Of a DNA stretch of 64,000 bases, positions 1 through 9,600 are shown piece by piece. The stretch is from Actinoallomurus spadix (GTDB lineage Bacteria > Actinomycetota > Actinomycetes > Streptosporangiales > Streptosporangiaceae). Where the stretch lies: contig NZ_JAMXMX010000013.1 in NCBI RefSeq assembly GCF_024055725.1, positions 1 through 64,000 on the forward strand. Direction: 5' to 3'. The position numbers were made by a program, and so were the translations under genes. Within the stretch, counting starts at the first letter, position 1; every line of letters starts with the position of its first letter. The notes under the pieces were generated by a model. The model saw only the letters and a program-made list of their open reading frames with translations. It was not told the origin of the DNA and did no database searches.

Positions 1-320
1 CCGCCGCAGCCGCATCCGCCCTGTCCTGATCCTGCTTACGCAACTCATCTTGCTTGGACCGATCCGCCGCCAGCTGCGCCGCAGATGCCGCCGCAGCCGC
101 ATCCGCCCTGTCCTGATCCTGCTTACGCAACTCATCCTGCTTGGACCGATCCGCCGCCAGCTGCGCCGCAGATGCCGCCGCAGCCGCATCCGCCCTGTCC
201 TGATCCTGCTTACGCCACTCCTCTTGCTTGGACCGATCCGCCGCCAGCTGCGCCGCAGATGCCGCCGCAGCCGCATCCGCCCTGTCCTGATCCTGCTTAC
301 GCCACTCCTCCTGCTTTTTC
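1..320 (-). repeat. 87-bp tandem repeat (29 codons), about 3.7 copies
   Basis: Units begin at 1, 88, 175 and 262, the last incomplete; the array probably continues left of the window. The copies differ mainly at one site, where Leu alternates with Trp and Asp with Glu (QDELRKQ versus QEEWRKQ). The exact 87-bp period keeps the minus-strand reading frame open, so this is a protein repeat inside the large T7SS-associated gene. Twenty-nine residues are about eight helical turns, which fits a long continuous helix or coiled coil. Confidence 0.9.
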
Positions 321-1705
321 TCCAACTCGTCCGATTTCGCCTGGTTGGCGGCGTTCTGCTTATCCATCTTGTCCTGCTGCGCCGCCGCCGCGTCGGCCTG
401 ATAATCCGCGGCCAGACTGAAACTGGGGGTGCTGAGCTGCGGCAAGGATTTCGGAACGCTCACCCAGGCGTTGCGGATGTAGGTCATCGCATCCTCGGCG
501 GCCGTATCGAGATTTTCCTTTACCGAGTTCTTCCAGCGCGCTACCGCCTCCTCCCCGATTTTCCTCCAGGTGGACTTGTCGTTCAGCGGGCCGAAATTCA
601 TCTTACCGTCGGACGTTACCGCATCACCACTCCAGTCGGCGGTAGCCGTCTTGAGCTTCTCATCTTTATGCTGTGTCTGGTCGCTCTGGCTATTGCCCCC
701 ATAGTATTCAATATGGTAGCGCACCGTGGCGATGTTCGTTCTCCAGATGTTGTACGTGATATCGGCCAGCAGGTCCACCAGCCAGCGCAGCGGGTTACCC
801 ATATATAGGGCCCAGTTATGCCACGCGGCATGCAGGTTAGTGATCGCATTGATGTAGGCCTGCTTTGCAGCCTCCAGCTCAATGGCGACCTTCGATATCC
901 CAGGGCCACCCGTCGGAAGAGCGTCGGTATAGCCCTGATAAGTCAGACCGAGCTTCTGAATCAGGTCATAGAAGACGCCGGCCGCCTCTCCTCGCCACGA
1001 TGCGTCCTCCGTCCCGAGCGCGGTCTGCCACTGCTGGATCGTCTGCCGAGCGAAGCGGAAGAAATTCGCCGCCCGGTTGAAAGCGAGCGCGGCCCGGTCG
1101 AAACCCGCGAGGTCGACCGCGTTAGCGTCTTCTACGCGGATGCCGTTCCAGGCGAAATCCTGGGTGCTGTACGGCTTGTTGAGCAATTGCTCAAGGGCGA
1201 GACCGCCACCATAGCTGTACTGCGAGACCGGTCTGGAATCCCATCCGCTGAACGCGCTCCCGTCACCGTTCTTCGCACCGTCCATGAGCGGCGAACTACT
1301 CGAGCCGAACGTGGCGCCGGGATCCGCAGCGCCGGTCATCCCCGCGGGCATGGAGTGGTCGGCGTCGGTGCCGAGGAGCGTGATGCGTGCCCGGTACATC
1401 TTGACTTCCGTGCCGACGGGCAGCTTACTATTCGCCGAGCCGTCGGTTTTTCCGTAGAACGGGACGACGATATCAGTATTCTCGATACGCCAGCCGGAAT
1501 TCTGGCGGAGCCAGGTCGTGTCCTGGACGGCCTGAGCAATCGTATCACTCGGCGCGGTTCCCTCGGCGTTGATCTCGAACTTCATCAGCGGGGTATTATC
1601 ATTGCCGTAAAGCTTATTGAAGATCTCGTCGCGCTTGGGCAGCTGGTAGCCGGTGAGCAGAAAAATGGTGGAATTCCACTTGTCGGGGGCCGGAACGTCC
1701 GCCAT
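1..1705 (-). CDS. Large WXG100-like T7SS-associated protein with 29-residue repeats (3' end outside window)
   Basis: The frame opens at an ATG at 1705 and stays open to the window edge, so at least 568 residues are encoded and the C-terminus is missing. The first half is a helical domain: residues about 195-330 hold long amphipathic helices with a W-R-G turn at W237, the signature of WXG100-type secretion targets. From about residue 460 the chain becomes a charged, Ala/Gln/Lys-rich helix built of near-identical 29-residue units, each centred on RKQDQDRADAAAA. No signal peptide is seen. It is the last visible gene of the eccD-eccB-esx operon, 52 bp behind its neighbour, so it is probably a secreted T7SS substrate or toxin-like effector (inference). 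Its DNA is visibly less GC-rich than eccB or eccD. The missing C-terminus would decide its function. Confidence 0.75.
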   Translation of the reverse strand, partial: MADVPAPDKWNSTIFLLTGYQLPKRDEIFNKLYGNDNTPLMKFEINAEGTAPSDTIAQAVQDTTWLRQNSGWRIENTDIVVPFYGKTDGSANSKLPVGTEVKMYRARITLLGTDADHSMPAGMTGAADPGATFGSSSSPLMDGAKNGDGSAFSGWDSRPVSQYSYGGGLALEQLLNKPYSTQDFAWNGIRVEDANAVDLAGFDRAALAFNRAANFFRFARQTIQQWQTALGTEDASWRGEAAGVFYDLIQKLGLTYQGYTDALPTGGPGISKVAIELEAAKQAYINAITNLHAAWHNWALYMGNPLRWLVDLLADITYNIWRTNIATVRYHIEYYGGNSQSDQTQHKDEKLKTATADWSGDAVTSDGKMNFGPLNDKSTWRKIGEEAVARWKNSVKENLDTAAEDAMTYIRNAWVSVPKSLPQLSTPSFSLAADYQADAAAAQQDKMDKQNAANQAKSDELEKKQEEWRKQDQDRADAAAAASAAQLAADRSKQEEWRKQDQDRADAAAAASAAQLAADRSKQDELRKQDQDRADAAAAASAAQLAADRSKQDELRKQDQDRADAAAA

Positions 1706-1757
1706 GCTCTACTCTCCATCCAATGATGAACGCCGAAGAAGAAAAAGCCTGGTCCGC

Positions 1758-2255
1758 TCAGGCGGCCGTGCCGGTGCCGGTGCCGGTGCCGCCACTGAAG
1801 TCATTGGGCACCAACCCCAGAGCGTCCAGGAACGCCTTCCCATCGATCTTCGTCAGCGAATCATGCTGAGCATCCATCAGATTCTTGATGGTCGCGGCCA
1901 GGTACGTGTGCAGATCTTTGAAAAGCTTGATCTGCTGAGTATAGACCTTGTCGATCGACGTGGCCGCATTCGTGACCGCTTGCGCGAGATTCGGGCCGCC
2001 GGTGGTGTTCTGGTCTTGGTTGGAGCTCGCGACCTGCCCGAGCATGAGCGGCACCTGACTGCGATAGGCGTACAGCTTATGCTTTTCCGAGTCGGGGATC
2101 GGAGCTAGCCCCAAGATGCCTTGCATCGTCGGCGTCCCATGCTCGTCCACCTTATTCGCGACCTTGTCAAGGGCGTCGGAGAAAGGGATGATCTGGTGGT
2201 CAATGAAGCTCTGCAGCCCGGCCTTGTCCAGGACGATCTTGGTGTTGTCCGCCAT
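1758..2255 (-). CDS. Small T7SS-associated helical protein
   Basis: This is a 165-residue protein starting at ATG 2255, with an AGGAGAGC ribosome site just upstream. It is predicted to be mostly helical: an N-terminal segment (IVLDKAGLQSFID), a Gln/Asn-rich middle and a helix around residues 105-135. It ends in a Gly-Thr tail (GTGTGTGTAA) encoded by a GGTGCC-type micro-repeat. There is no signal peptide or membrane segment. It lies between the Esx pair and the large WXG100-like protein, so it is probably a chaperone or partner of the large protein or a small co-secreted substrate, as with the Esp/DUF-type proteins next to substrates in other T7SS loci. I do not recognise a named family. Confidence 0.7.
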   Translation of the reverse strand: MADNTKIVLDKAGLQSFIDHQIIPFSDALDKVANKVDEHGTPTMQGILGLAPIPDSEKHKLYAYRSQVPLMLGQVASSNQDQNTTGGPNLAQAVTNAATSIDKVYTQQIKLFKDLHTYLAATIKNLMDAQHDSLTKIDGKAFLDALGLVPNDFSGGTGTGTGTAA

Positions 2256-2340
2256 CGCTCGGCTCTCCTGAAATTTGTCGGTTCCACGGTCCGCCGGTCG
2301 GGTTCCTCCCCATCCGGCCTTCCGCTATCGGCGTACCGTC

Positions 2341-2378
2341 CGCCGCCGGCCGTCCGGTGATCCGGACGGCCGGCGGCG
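2341..2378 (-). terminator. Perfect 17-bp hairpin downstream of the esx pair
   Basis: CGCCGCCGGCCGTCCGG at 2341-2357 pairs exactly with 2362-2378 across a 4-nt TGAT loop, five bases after the stop of the second esx gene. No T tract follows, so it could act as a leaky terminator or an mRNA-end stabiliser. Either would let the esx genes be expressed more strongly than the two genes behind them. Confidence 0.7.
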
Positions 2379-2383
2379 TGCGG

Positions 2384-2707
2384 TCAAATGCCGATCCGCA
2401 CCTCGGACCACATCTGGCTGAGGTTGTTCTCGTTGTACTTGTAGCTGCCGACGATATCGTCGAGCAGCTGGGAATGGCTGGTGAGCATCTGCTCCATGGC
2501 CTTGATCGCGTTGTCCCAGGCCTGCTGCTTCGCGTGATAGACCTGGGCGTCTTCGCCAATCCACGACTTCTTCAGCTCGGCGAGCTCCTGCTCCAGGCTG
2601 GAGATCGTCTTCGCGATGGCCTGGGTCTGGGAGACCAGGTCCTCGGCGGCGTTGTCCACGTGCTGGTAGTCGACGTGGATGTAACCGTCGGTGAAGTCCT
2701 CGCTCAT
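2384..2707 (-). CDS. WXG100 family protein (EsxA-like)
   Basis: This 107-residue protein has two long helices joined by a W-I-G turn (KKSWIGEDA, about residues 47-55), the defining WXG100 motif. Near the C-terminus YKYNE fits the Y-x-x-x-D/E export signal of T7SS substrates. Such proteins are secreted as helical-hairpin dimers through the EccBCD channel and usually pair with the product of the neighbouring esx gene. It lies 48 bp after the other esx gene in the same operon and is followed by a strong hairpin. The length fits the family, and an acidic N-terminus (MSEDFTDG) precedes helix 1. Confidence 0.93.
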   Translation of the reverse strand: MSEDFTDGYIHVDYQHVDNAAEDLVSQTQAIAKTISSLEQELAELKKSWIGEDAQVYHAKQQAWDNAIKAMEQMLTSHSQLLDDIVGSYKYNENNLSQMWSEVRIGI

Positions 2708-2755
2708 CGATGTCCTCGTTTCACGTCAGGGAGAAAAGTCCGGGATGTTCTTGGG

Positions 2756-3091
2756 TCAGCCGTGAAGGGCGTCGAAGACCGCCTGGGCCTGCTGGTAGCC
2801 CTGGTTGATCTGATCGTTGGCGGAGCCTTGCTGCTGGTGCTGCGCAGTGAGGGTGTCGTTCAGCTTGTTGACCATGTCCCTGAGGTTTCGCAGGATGATG
2901 TCCGCCTGATCCTCCCAGGACTCGACGAGTTTCTGGAAACTCCAGCCGTCCTTGCCCTGGTAGCCGGCAGCCAGGTTGAAGCGGGTGGACTGGACGTCCT
3001 GCCTGATCCGGGTGATTCCGCTGAACGCCATTTCCAGGGCCTTAATGCCGTTCTGGGTCGCCCTCACCTGCGACTGCTGCATGTCCGCCAC
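2756..3091 (-). CDS. WXG100-like protein (EsxB-like) with YQG in place of WXG
   Basis: This 111-residue helical hairpin protein is the first of the esx pair. The turn reads GYQGKDGWSF (residues about 43-52), so Tyr replaces the usual Trp of W-x-G; a Trp sits five residues later and another in the second helix. The C-terminal helix carries Y-x-x-x motifs near YQQAQAVFD, but none is a textbook export signal. One degenerate partner is common in Esx heterodimers. It follows eccB by about 150 bp, so the pair is part of, or just downstream of, the eccD-eccB transcription unit. Confidence 0.88.
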   Translation of the reverse strand: MADMQQSQVRATQNGIKALEMAFSGITRIRQDVQSTRFNLAAGYQGKDGWSFQKLVESWEDQADIILRNLRDMVNKLNDTLTAQHQQQGSANDQINQGYQQAQAVFDALHG

Positions 3092-3242
3092 GTTGCGCCT
3101 TCCTTTCTGGTTCGGTGCTCACGGGAAACCGAGAGCGAGATCACGCGTCGAGGTTCGCTCGGCCGGCACCGCCATGGGCGCATCGCCGCCGATGGGTTCA
3201 CGTCTTCCATCCGTACTCTTTGATAGCGCCCTGGACTTGCCG

Positions 3243-4841
3243 TCAACTTGTCGGCCCCTTGCCCATGCCAGGCTTCGCCGCCTTGCCGGGGTTCGCTGCC
3301 GCCTTGCGATTCGTCGCTGCCGTGCCCCGGGCAGCCGTCGGCGCCGTGCCCGCACCCCCGGTCGGCGCCGTGCCCGCACCCCCGCTCGGCGCCGTGCCCG
3401 GAGCCGAGCAGGGCGGCGCGGTGCTGGAGGAGACTCCCGCCTGCGCCGCCGCCGCGCTCAGGTCCGGCCCGGTCGGCAGCATGTTCAGCAGCGGCGAGGG
3501 CAGGGCGACCGCCTGGCCCGTCGAGTACCCGAGTGCGGCCAGGTCGGAGGCGGACGCCACGCGGTACTTCGTCCCCGTGTCGGTCACCAGGTAGGTCGTG
3601 CCGCCGGTCGTGCCGCCCACCGCCGGCAGGACGCGCACCAGCGCGCCGCCGCCGGGCGGCACGGTGATCCGGTCCACGGGCACGCACGCGGACGCGGTCG
3701 CCACCTGGGCGGGGACGCCGCGCGTGGCCGGGTCCCGCAGCGCGACGCTCACCCGGGGGCCCGCTGCGGTCGGCTTGATCTGGACGCACGCATTCTGGTC
3801 CGGCTGCGGGTCGACCAGCCGCGGCGGCGTCTCGGGCAGCGCCTCCGCGACGGTCGTGTCCGGCGCGACCCGGCCGGTCAGCGCGTCGGAGGCAAGGCCG
3901 ATCGCGTCGGGCGTTCTGCCGCCGTACGCCCTGGCGCGGACGGCGGGGTCTGCCAGGATCAGGGCGGCGACGGTCGTGGTGACCTCGACCAGGCCGTTCC
4001 CGCGCAACTGGTAGTACCGCGGCTTCGACCCCAGCACCCCGATCTTGAAGACCTGTCCGATGCGGGTCGCGTGCCCGTCGAGCGCCGGCCCGGCACCGCC
4101 CAGACCGGGCACGGTGGGGGCGGCCAGGTCCGGCCCGGCCGGCAGCGCGTCGACGAACGCCGCCGACACCGGTGTCGGTGTCCGGCTCCCGTAACCGAGG
4201 GCCGTCACCGCACCGCCCTTCTGGTCCAGCCGCAGCCTGCTGCCCTGCCAGACCAGGTACACGTGCGCGTCGGGCGCGGTGACCAGCATGCCCTGGCCGG
4301 CCGTGAGCGCGCCGTCGCCGTCGGCCTCCCCTACGCCGATGGCGAGGGTCGTGACCGGCGCTGGGGAGCCCAGCGCCCTGCGGCCGGAGCAGACGGCCCA
4401 CGCCCCGTGGGCCAGGCCGTCGGGCGACGGCAGCGCGTCGGGCGCGCCGGCGATGCCCACCGGCTGGCCGTGCGGCGTCCCGTCCAGCGACTTGGTCCGG
4501 ACGTGGTGCGCGGTCAGCTTGGTGCCGCCGATCAGCCGCGCCGACGCGTAGTTTTGCACCGGGCGCAGCCGCCCGTCCACGTAGAGATAGGACGCGCCGG
4601 TCTCCTGATCCACGACCAGGCTGTTCGCGCTCTGCCAGGAGGCGGACCGGCCCGGGGAGAGCAGGCCCCAGACGAACGAGCCGCCGCACAACAGCACGGC
4701 GATGACGATGCCGATGACCACCCCTCGGTTCGTCCGGCCCTGCGGGCTCTCCGGCGCGTCGGGATCCGCCCGGAGCATCCCCGAGGTGATGCGGCCCATG
4801 ACGAACATGTGGGCGTGTACCTGGTCGCGGCGGGACTGCAT
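3243..4841 (-). CDS. eccB: T7SS core protein EccB
   Basis: EccB is the bitopic core subunit of the ESX membrane complex, with a large extracytoplasmic domain. The protein is 532 residues. The start at 4841 (MQSRRDQVHAHMF) was chosen because EccB proteins begin with this M-Q-x-R-R-D-Q pattern and a GGAAGAG site precedes it; the frame opens further upstream, but that part overlaps eccD. Residues 1-38 are cytoplasmic, about 40-61 form the single membrane helix, and the rest is the repeat-type outer domain with conserved Cys residues. The C-terminal tail is low-complexity, with repeated GGAGTAPT-like units and Lys/Ala/Pro. It follows eccD by 32 bp and precedes the esx pair. Confidence 0.93.
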   Translation of the reverse strand: MQSRRDQVHAHMFVMGRITSGMLRADPDAPESPQGRTNRGVVIGIVIAVLLCGGSFVWGLLSPGRSASWQSANSLVVDQETGASYLYVDGRLRPVQNYASARLIGGTKLTAHHVRTKSLDGTPHGQPVGIAGAPDALPSPDGLAHGAWAVCSGRRALGSPAPVTTLAIGVGEADGDGALTAGQGMLVTAPDAHVYLVWQGSRLRLDQKGGAVTALGYGSRTPTPVSAAFVDALPAGPDLAAPTVPGLGGAGPALDGHATRIGQVFKIGVLGSKPRYYQLRGNGLVEVTTTVAALILADPAVRARAYGGRTPDAIGLASDALTGRVAPDTTVAEALPETPPRLVDPQPDQNACVQIKPTAAGPRVSVALRDPATRGVPAQVATASACVPVDRITVPPGGGALVRVLPAVGGTTGGTTYLVTDTGTKYRVASASDLAALGYSTGQAVALPSPLLNMLPTGPDLSAAAAQAGVSSSTAPPCSAPGTAPSGGAGTAPTGGAGTAPTAARGTAATNRKAAANPGKAAKPGMGKGPTS

Positions 4842-4873
4842 CTCGTCTCTTCCGTCGTGTTCTCGTGTCCGGG

Positions 4874-6280
4874 TCAGCCGATGGCGCGCAGTTCGCCGTA
4901 GACGCCCAGGACCCACAGGGTCAGCGGCAGCATGCCGATCGCGACCAGGCTCTGCAGGAGTTCGGCGCCGCGGCCCCAGTACGGCACCAGCCGGCGGCCG
5001 GGCACCGTCCATCCGGCGATCAGAAGCGCCGCGGTGACCGCCATCAGCCCCACCGCGATGACCACCCGGCCGGTCGGGCCGGTCCTGGCGATCTCGACGG
5101 CGACGATCGTGGCGGCTCCCCAGACTCCCGGCAGGGCCATGGACAGGCGCTGCCAGACGTTACCCAGGCCGCGGCTGTGCAGCACGAGCAGCAGGGACAG
5201 CGCGGCGGCCATCACGAGCTGCGCCAGGTCGTCGTCGTGGGCCAGGGCGGTCAGGCAGGCCATGCAGGCCAGCCCGACCGTGCCGTACATTCCCGTCATC
5301 CAGCCGTCCGCCAGGACCGCGCGGGCGGCCACGGCCTTCGGCGAGCGTGGTTCGATGCCCTCCTGAAGCTGCTCGGGGGTGGTCGGCAGCGGCGGCATGC
5401 GCAGCCCGGACAGCCGGAGCGACATGGCCGGCACGAACGCGCCGAAGATGATCGCGAGCAGGGCGACCACCGCGGCCGCCTCCTCCGGTGGGAGGCCCGC
5501 GACCATCATGAGCGCCCCGGCGAGGGCGCCGGCGACGGCCAGCACGGTCGCGCCGACGAACAACGACGTGTACGCCGCCACCAGCGCCAGCGCGAGCACG
5601 GCCCCGCCCGCCTCGGCCGCGGACGCGGCGAGCAGCCGGGCGCCCGCCACCTCGAAACCGTCCGGCCCGGACAGCCGGCCCCCGGGCAGCAGCCACCCGG
5701 CCAGGGTGAGGAACGGACCGGCCATGACGCCCAGGAGCGCGGCCGTCGCGGCGTCGCCCACCGCGCGGCTCGCCGCCGCCGCCCCGGCGAGCAGCAGGAA
5801 CGCGGCGGCGCCGGCGGCGATGACACGCTGCTCGGCCGGTCCGCTCGGCAGCGCGAGCACCCCCAGAATGGCGACCATCACGAACACCGCCACGCCGCGC
5901 AGCAGTCGCCGGCTCGCCTGCGGGCTCCACCCGTACGGGCTGTCCTTCATCGTGGTGGAGATGCCGTCCACCAGGTCGTCCAGCCGGACCTCGGGCAGCG
6001 CCTCGGTGCGGGGCCGCAGGTACAGCGTGTCCCCGTCGTGCAGGTCGAGGGACTCCAGGGTGGCGTTCTCGTCGAGCGGCGGTCCGCCCAGGCGCTGCAG
6101 CACCCAGCCCTCGTGTTCGATCCCGGTCTCGCCGAGGTCCTCCCCGCCGTAGCCGAGCACGGCGGGGAGCAGGTCCGCGACCGGGACGTCGGCCGGTACG
6201 GCCAGATCGATCGTCTTGGCGGGGGCGCGTACCGTCAGCCGGCACAGATCCGCCACCGGGCTCTTGCTCATGGGACTCAC
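4874..6280 (-). CDS. eccD: T7SS integral membrane protein EccD
   Basis: EccD lines the ESX translocation complex in the inner membrane. The 468-residue protein starts with a ubiquitin-like (YukD) domain, residues about 10-95 (LCRLTVRAPAKTIDLAVP to DGDTLYLRP). About eleven hydrophobic helices follow from residue 125 to the end, as expected for the family. GTG at 6280 lies five bases behind GGAAAG; ATG at 6271 is a possible alternative. It is the first gene of the minus-strand T7SS operon and is divergent from eccC. Confidence 0.94.
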   Translation of the reverse strand: MSPMSKSPVADLCRLTVRAPAKTIDLAVPADVPVADLLPAVLGYGGEDLGETGIEHEGWVLQRLGGPPLDENATLESLDLHDGDTLYLRPRTEALPEVRLDDLVDGISTTMKDSPYGWSPQASRRLLRGVAVFVMVAILGVLALPSGPAEQRVIAAGAAAFLLLAGAAAASRAVGDAATAALLGVMAGPFLTLAGWLLPGGRLSGPDGFEVAGARLLAASAAEAGGAVLALALVAAYTSLFVGATVLAVAGALAGALMMVAGLPPEEAAAVVALLAIIFGAFVPAMSLRLSGLRMPPLPTTPEQLQEGIEPRSPKAVAARAVLADGWMTGMYGTVGLACMACLTALAHDDDLAQLVMAAALSLLLVLHSRGLGNVWQRLSMALPGVWGAATIVAVEIARTGPTGRVVIAVGLMAVTAALLIAGWTVPGRRLVPYWGRGAELLQSLVAIGMLPLTLWVLGVYGELRAIG

Positions 6281-6612
6281 TCGTTCTTTCCACGAACGCC
6301 CGTCGCCTCCGCCGAGCGGCGGCCGGGCGCGTGGATGGGTCGTTACTCCACGTCGATCCGTCTACATAAAGCTCTCCGCTCAGGCATACGCACGGAACCG
6401 CCCTGCGGTTCATTCGGATCGGCGGATATCCGTACGAAGTGCCGTGCGGGCGCGAATGGGCACGTCGAGGGCGTCCCGCCTGTACGATTCGGGGTGACGT
6501 AACCGGCCTGCTCCGCGAGGTCCTCTCCGCGGCTCTCCACTCCGCCGAGCGCGCCCGGCGACCATCGTCCGCCGGCGCGGCGCTTCGCCGTTCCACGCCA
6601 GGAGGCCGTTCG
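6281..6612. promoter_or_regulatory. Divergent eccD / eccC intergenic region
   Basis: These 332 bp separate the starts of eccD and eccC and must hold promoters for both sides of the T7SS locus. An open frame crosses the region ahead of eccC but has no ribosome site. The only clear signal is AGGAGG at 6599-6604 ahead of the eccC TTG start. I see no convincing palindrome or -35/-10 pair. Confidence 0.5.
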
Positions 6613-9600
6613 TTGAGTTTCGTGCTGTTCCGCAGGCCGATGCGCCGGCGACCACCCGAGATGCCCGAGGGGGAGCTCGCCCTTCAGGAACCGCCGACGC
6701 TGCCCGAGACCGTGCCCGACAACTCCGCCATCTGGACGTACCTGCCCATGGCGCTGATGTCGATGGCCATGGTGATGATGTACATGAGCCGGGGCAGCGG
6801 GGCGAAGAACACCTTCGTGCCGCTCTCCCTCGGCCTGATGGTCCTCGCCGCCGCGGGCATGCTGGTCGGGCAGGGGATGCGCAAGAGCAGCGAGCGCAGG
6901 GAGAAGCTGAAGGGCACCCGCCGGGACTACCTGCGTTACCTCTCCCAGACCCGCCGCAAGGTGCGCGCGGCCGTACGGGAACAGCAGCGCGCGCTGAGCT
7001 GGCGGCACCCCGCGCCGCAGACGCTGTGGTCCATGGTCGGCACCACCCGGATGTGGGAGCGCCGGCCCTCGGACCCCGACTTCGCCGAGGCGCGGCTGGC
7101 GGTCGGTGACCAGAAACTGGGCCTGCGGCTGGCCCCGGCGACGACCAAACCGGTCCAGGACCTCGAGCCGCTCACCGCACACGCGCTGCGCGGCTTCATC
7201 CGGGCCTACTCGACCGTGCCCGACCAGCCCACCGCCGTCTACCTGCAGTCCTGGGCGCGGGTGCTGTTCCGGGGGGACGAGGCACGGATCCGCGGCGCCG
7301 TCCGCGCGATGATCGCCCAGCTCGCCCTCTTTCACTCTCCGGACGACCTGTGGATCGCGGTCTGCGTCGCCCCGGACCGCCTGGCGGAGTGGGAGTGGGT
7401 CAAGTGGCTGCCGCACAACCTGAGCCCCCACGACAGCGACGCCGCCGGCCAGGTCCGCATGATCGCCCTGGACTTCCCGGAGTTGGAGGGCATGCTCGGC
7501 GCGGAGTTCTGGGAGCGGCCCGCGTACGACCCGGAGGCCATGCCCGCCCGGGAGGAGCCCTACACGGTGCTCATCGTGGACGGGGGCACTGTGCCCGCCG
7601 GTCACACGCTGGACGGCCCCGGCCTGCGCAACGTCGTCGTACTCGACCTGTCCGGCGCGCTGACGTGGCGGCCCGGCCGCACCACCCTCCGCCTCGACGT
7701 GAACGACGGCGAACTCAACCTCGTCCGCACCGACCGGGAGCGCAAGGAACAGTTCACCCTGCTCGGCCGCCCCGACGACCTGGGCGTACGGGCCGCGACC
7801 GCGCTCGCCCGGCGGCTCGCGCCGTACCGCCTCGGCGTCGGGTCCGACAGCACCGAGCCGCTGTCGGCCACCACGGACCTGGCCACCCTCCTGGGCATCC
7901 CCGACCTGTACCGCCACGACCCGCAGACCCTTTGGAACAAGCGCACCGCCGCCGAGCGGCTGAAGGTGCCGATCGCGGTCGGCGTCGACGGCAAACCGGT
8001 CGAGCTGGACATCAAGGAATCCGCACAGGGCGGCACCGGCCCGCACGGCATGCTGATCGGCGCCACCGGCTCGGGCAAGAGCGAGTTGCTGCGCACGCTC
8101 GTGCTGGCGATGGCGCTGACCAACTCCTCCGAGACACTCAACTTCGTCCTGGTGGACTTCAAGGGCGGCGCGACGTTCCTCGGCCTGGACGAGCTGCCGC
8201 ACGTCTCCGCGGTCATCACGAACCTCGCCGACGAGGCGGCCCTCGTCGCCCGCATGCGCGACGCACTGCACGGCGAGCTCATGCGCCGTCAGGAGCTGCT
8301 GCGCGCCGCGGGCAACTACGTATCCGCGCTGGAGTACGAGAAGGCACGCGCGGCCGGGACGCCGCTGGAGCCGCTGCCCAGCCTCTTCGTCGTGGTCGAC
8401 GAGTTCAGCGAGCTGCTCGCCGCGCACCGTGACTTCATGGAGCTGTTCGTCATGATCGGCCGGCTGGGCCGCAGCCTCGGCGTGCACCTGCTGCTCGCCT
8501 CCCAGCGGCTCGACGAGGGCCGGATGCACCAGCTCGAGAGCCACCTGTCCTACCGCATCGGTCTGCGGACGTTCTCGGCCATGGAGAGCCGCGGCGTGCT
8601 GGGCGTGCCCGACGCCCATCAGCTGCCGCCGCAGCCCGGCTCCGGTTTCCTGAAGACGGGGGTGGAGGCGCTGACCCGGTTCCGCGCCGCCTACTCCTCC
8701 GGTCCCTACCGGCCGCGCGGCAGGACCGACCAGGCGCGGGTCGCGAGCCAGGTGGTCCCCTGGTCCGCGTCCCGTGTCGTCCAGACGCAGCCCCTCCCCG
8801 TGGACGAGACGCCGGAGGAGCCCGAGGAGACCGGCGAGACCCTGCTGTCGGTGGCCGTCGACCGGCTGCGCGACGCGGGGCCACCGGCCCACCAGGTGTG
8901 GCTGCCACCGCTCGACCTGCCGCCCACCCTCGACCAGATCCTCCCGCCGCTCGCGCCCGACGACAGATTCGGCCTGACGACCGCCGACTCGGAGCTGCGC
9001 GGCGGGCTCACGGTGCCGGTGGCCATCGTCGACCGGCCCTTCGAGCAGATCCGCGACCTGCTGGTCGTCGACCTGTCCGGGGCCGGCGGGCACGTCGCCA
9101 TCGCCGGCGGCCCGCAGAGCGGCAAGAGCACGCTCGTCCGCACCCTGATCACCGCCCTGGCGCTCACCCACACGCCGCGCGAGGTGCAGTTCTACTGCCT
9201 CGACTTCGGCGGTGGCACGCTCGCCGGCCTCAGCGGCCTGCCGCACGTCGCCGGGGTGGCCAGCCGTCTGGACGAGGAACGCGTCGGCCGCACCATCGCG
9301 GAGGTCACCGCGCTGCTCGCCGACCGCGAGCAGTTCTTCCTCCACAACGGCATCGACTCGATGGTGACCTACCGGCGCCGCCGCGCGGCCGGGGAGTTCG
9401 CCGACGAGCCGCACGGCGACGTCTTCATCGTCATCGACGGCTGGTCGACGGTGCGCCAGGATTTCGACCGGTACATCCAGACGTTCAGCGCGATCGCGGC
9501 GCGCGGTCTCAGCTTCGGCATCCACCTGATCGTCACCACCGCGCGGTGGGTGGAGCTGACGGCGGCCGTGCGCGACCAGGCCGCCACCCATCTGGAGCTG

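Noticed and set aside
1-320. Tandem repeats as a possible CRISPR array
   Set aside because: There are no unique spacers; units abut with an exact 87-bp period and stay in a reading frame.
50-808. Plus-strand open frame of 252 codons with repeats
   Set aside because: It is the antisense of the 29-residue repeat gene. The minus strand has a proper start, operon context and WXG-like motif.
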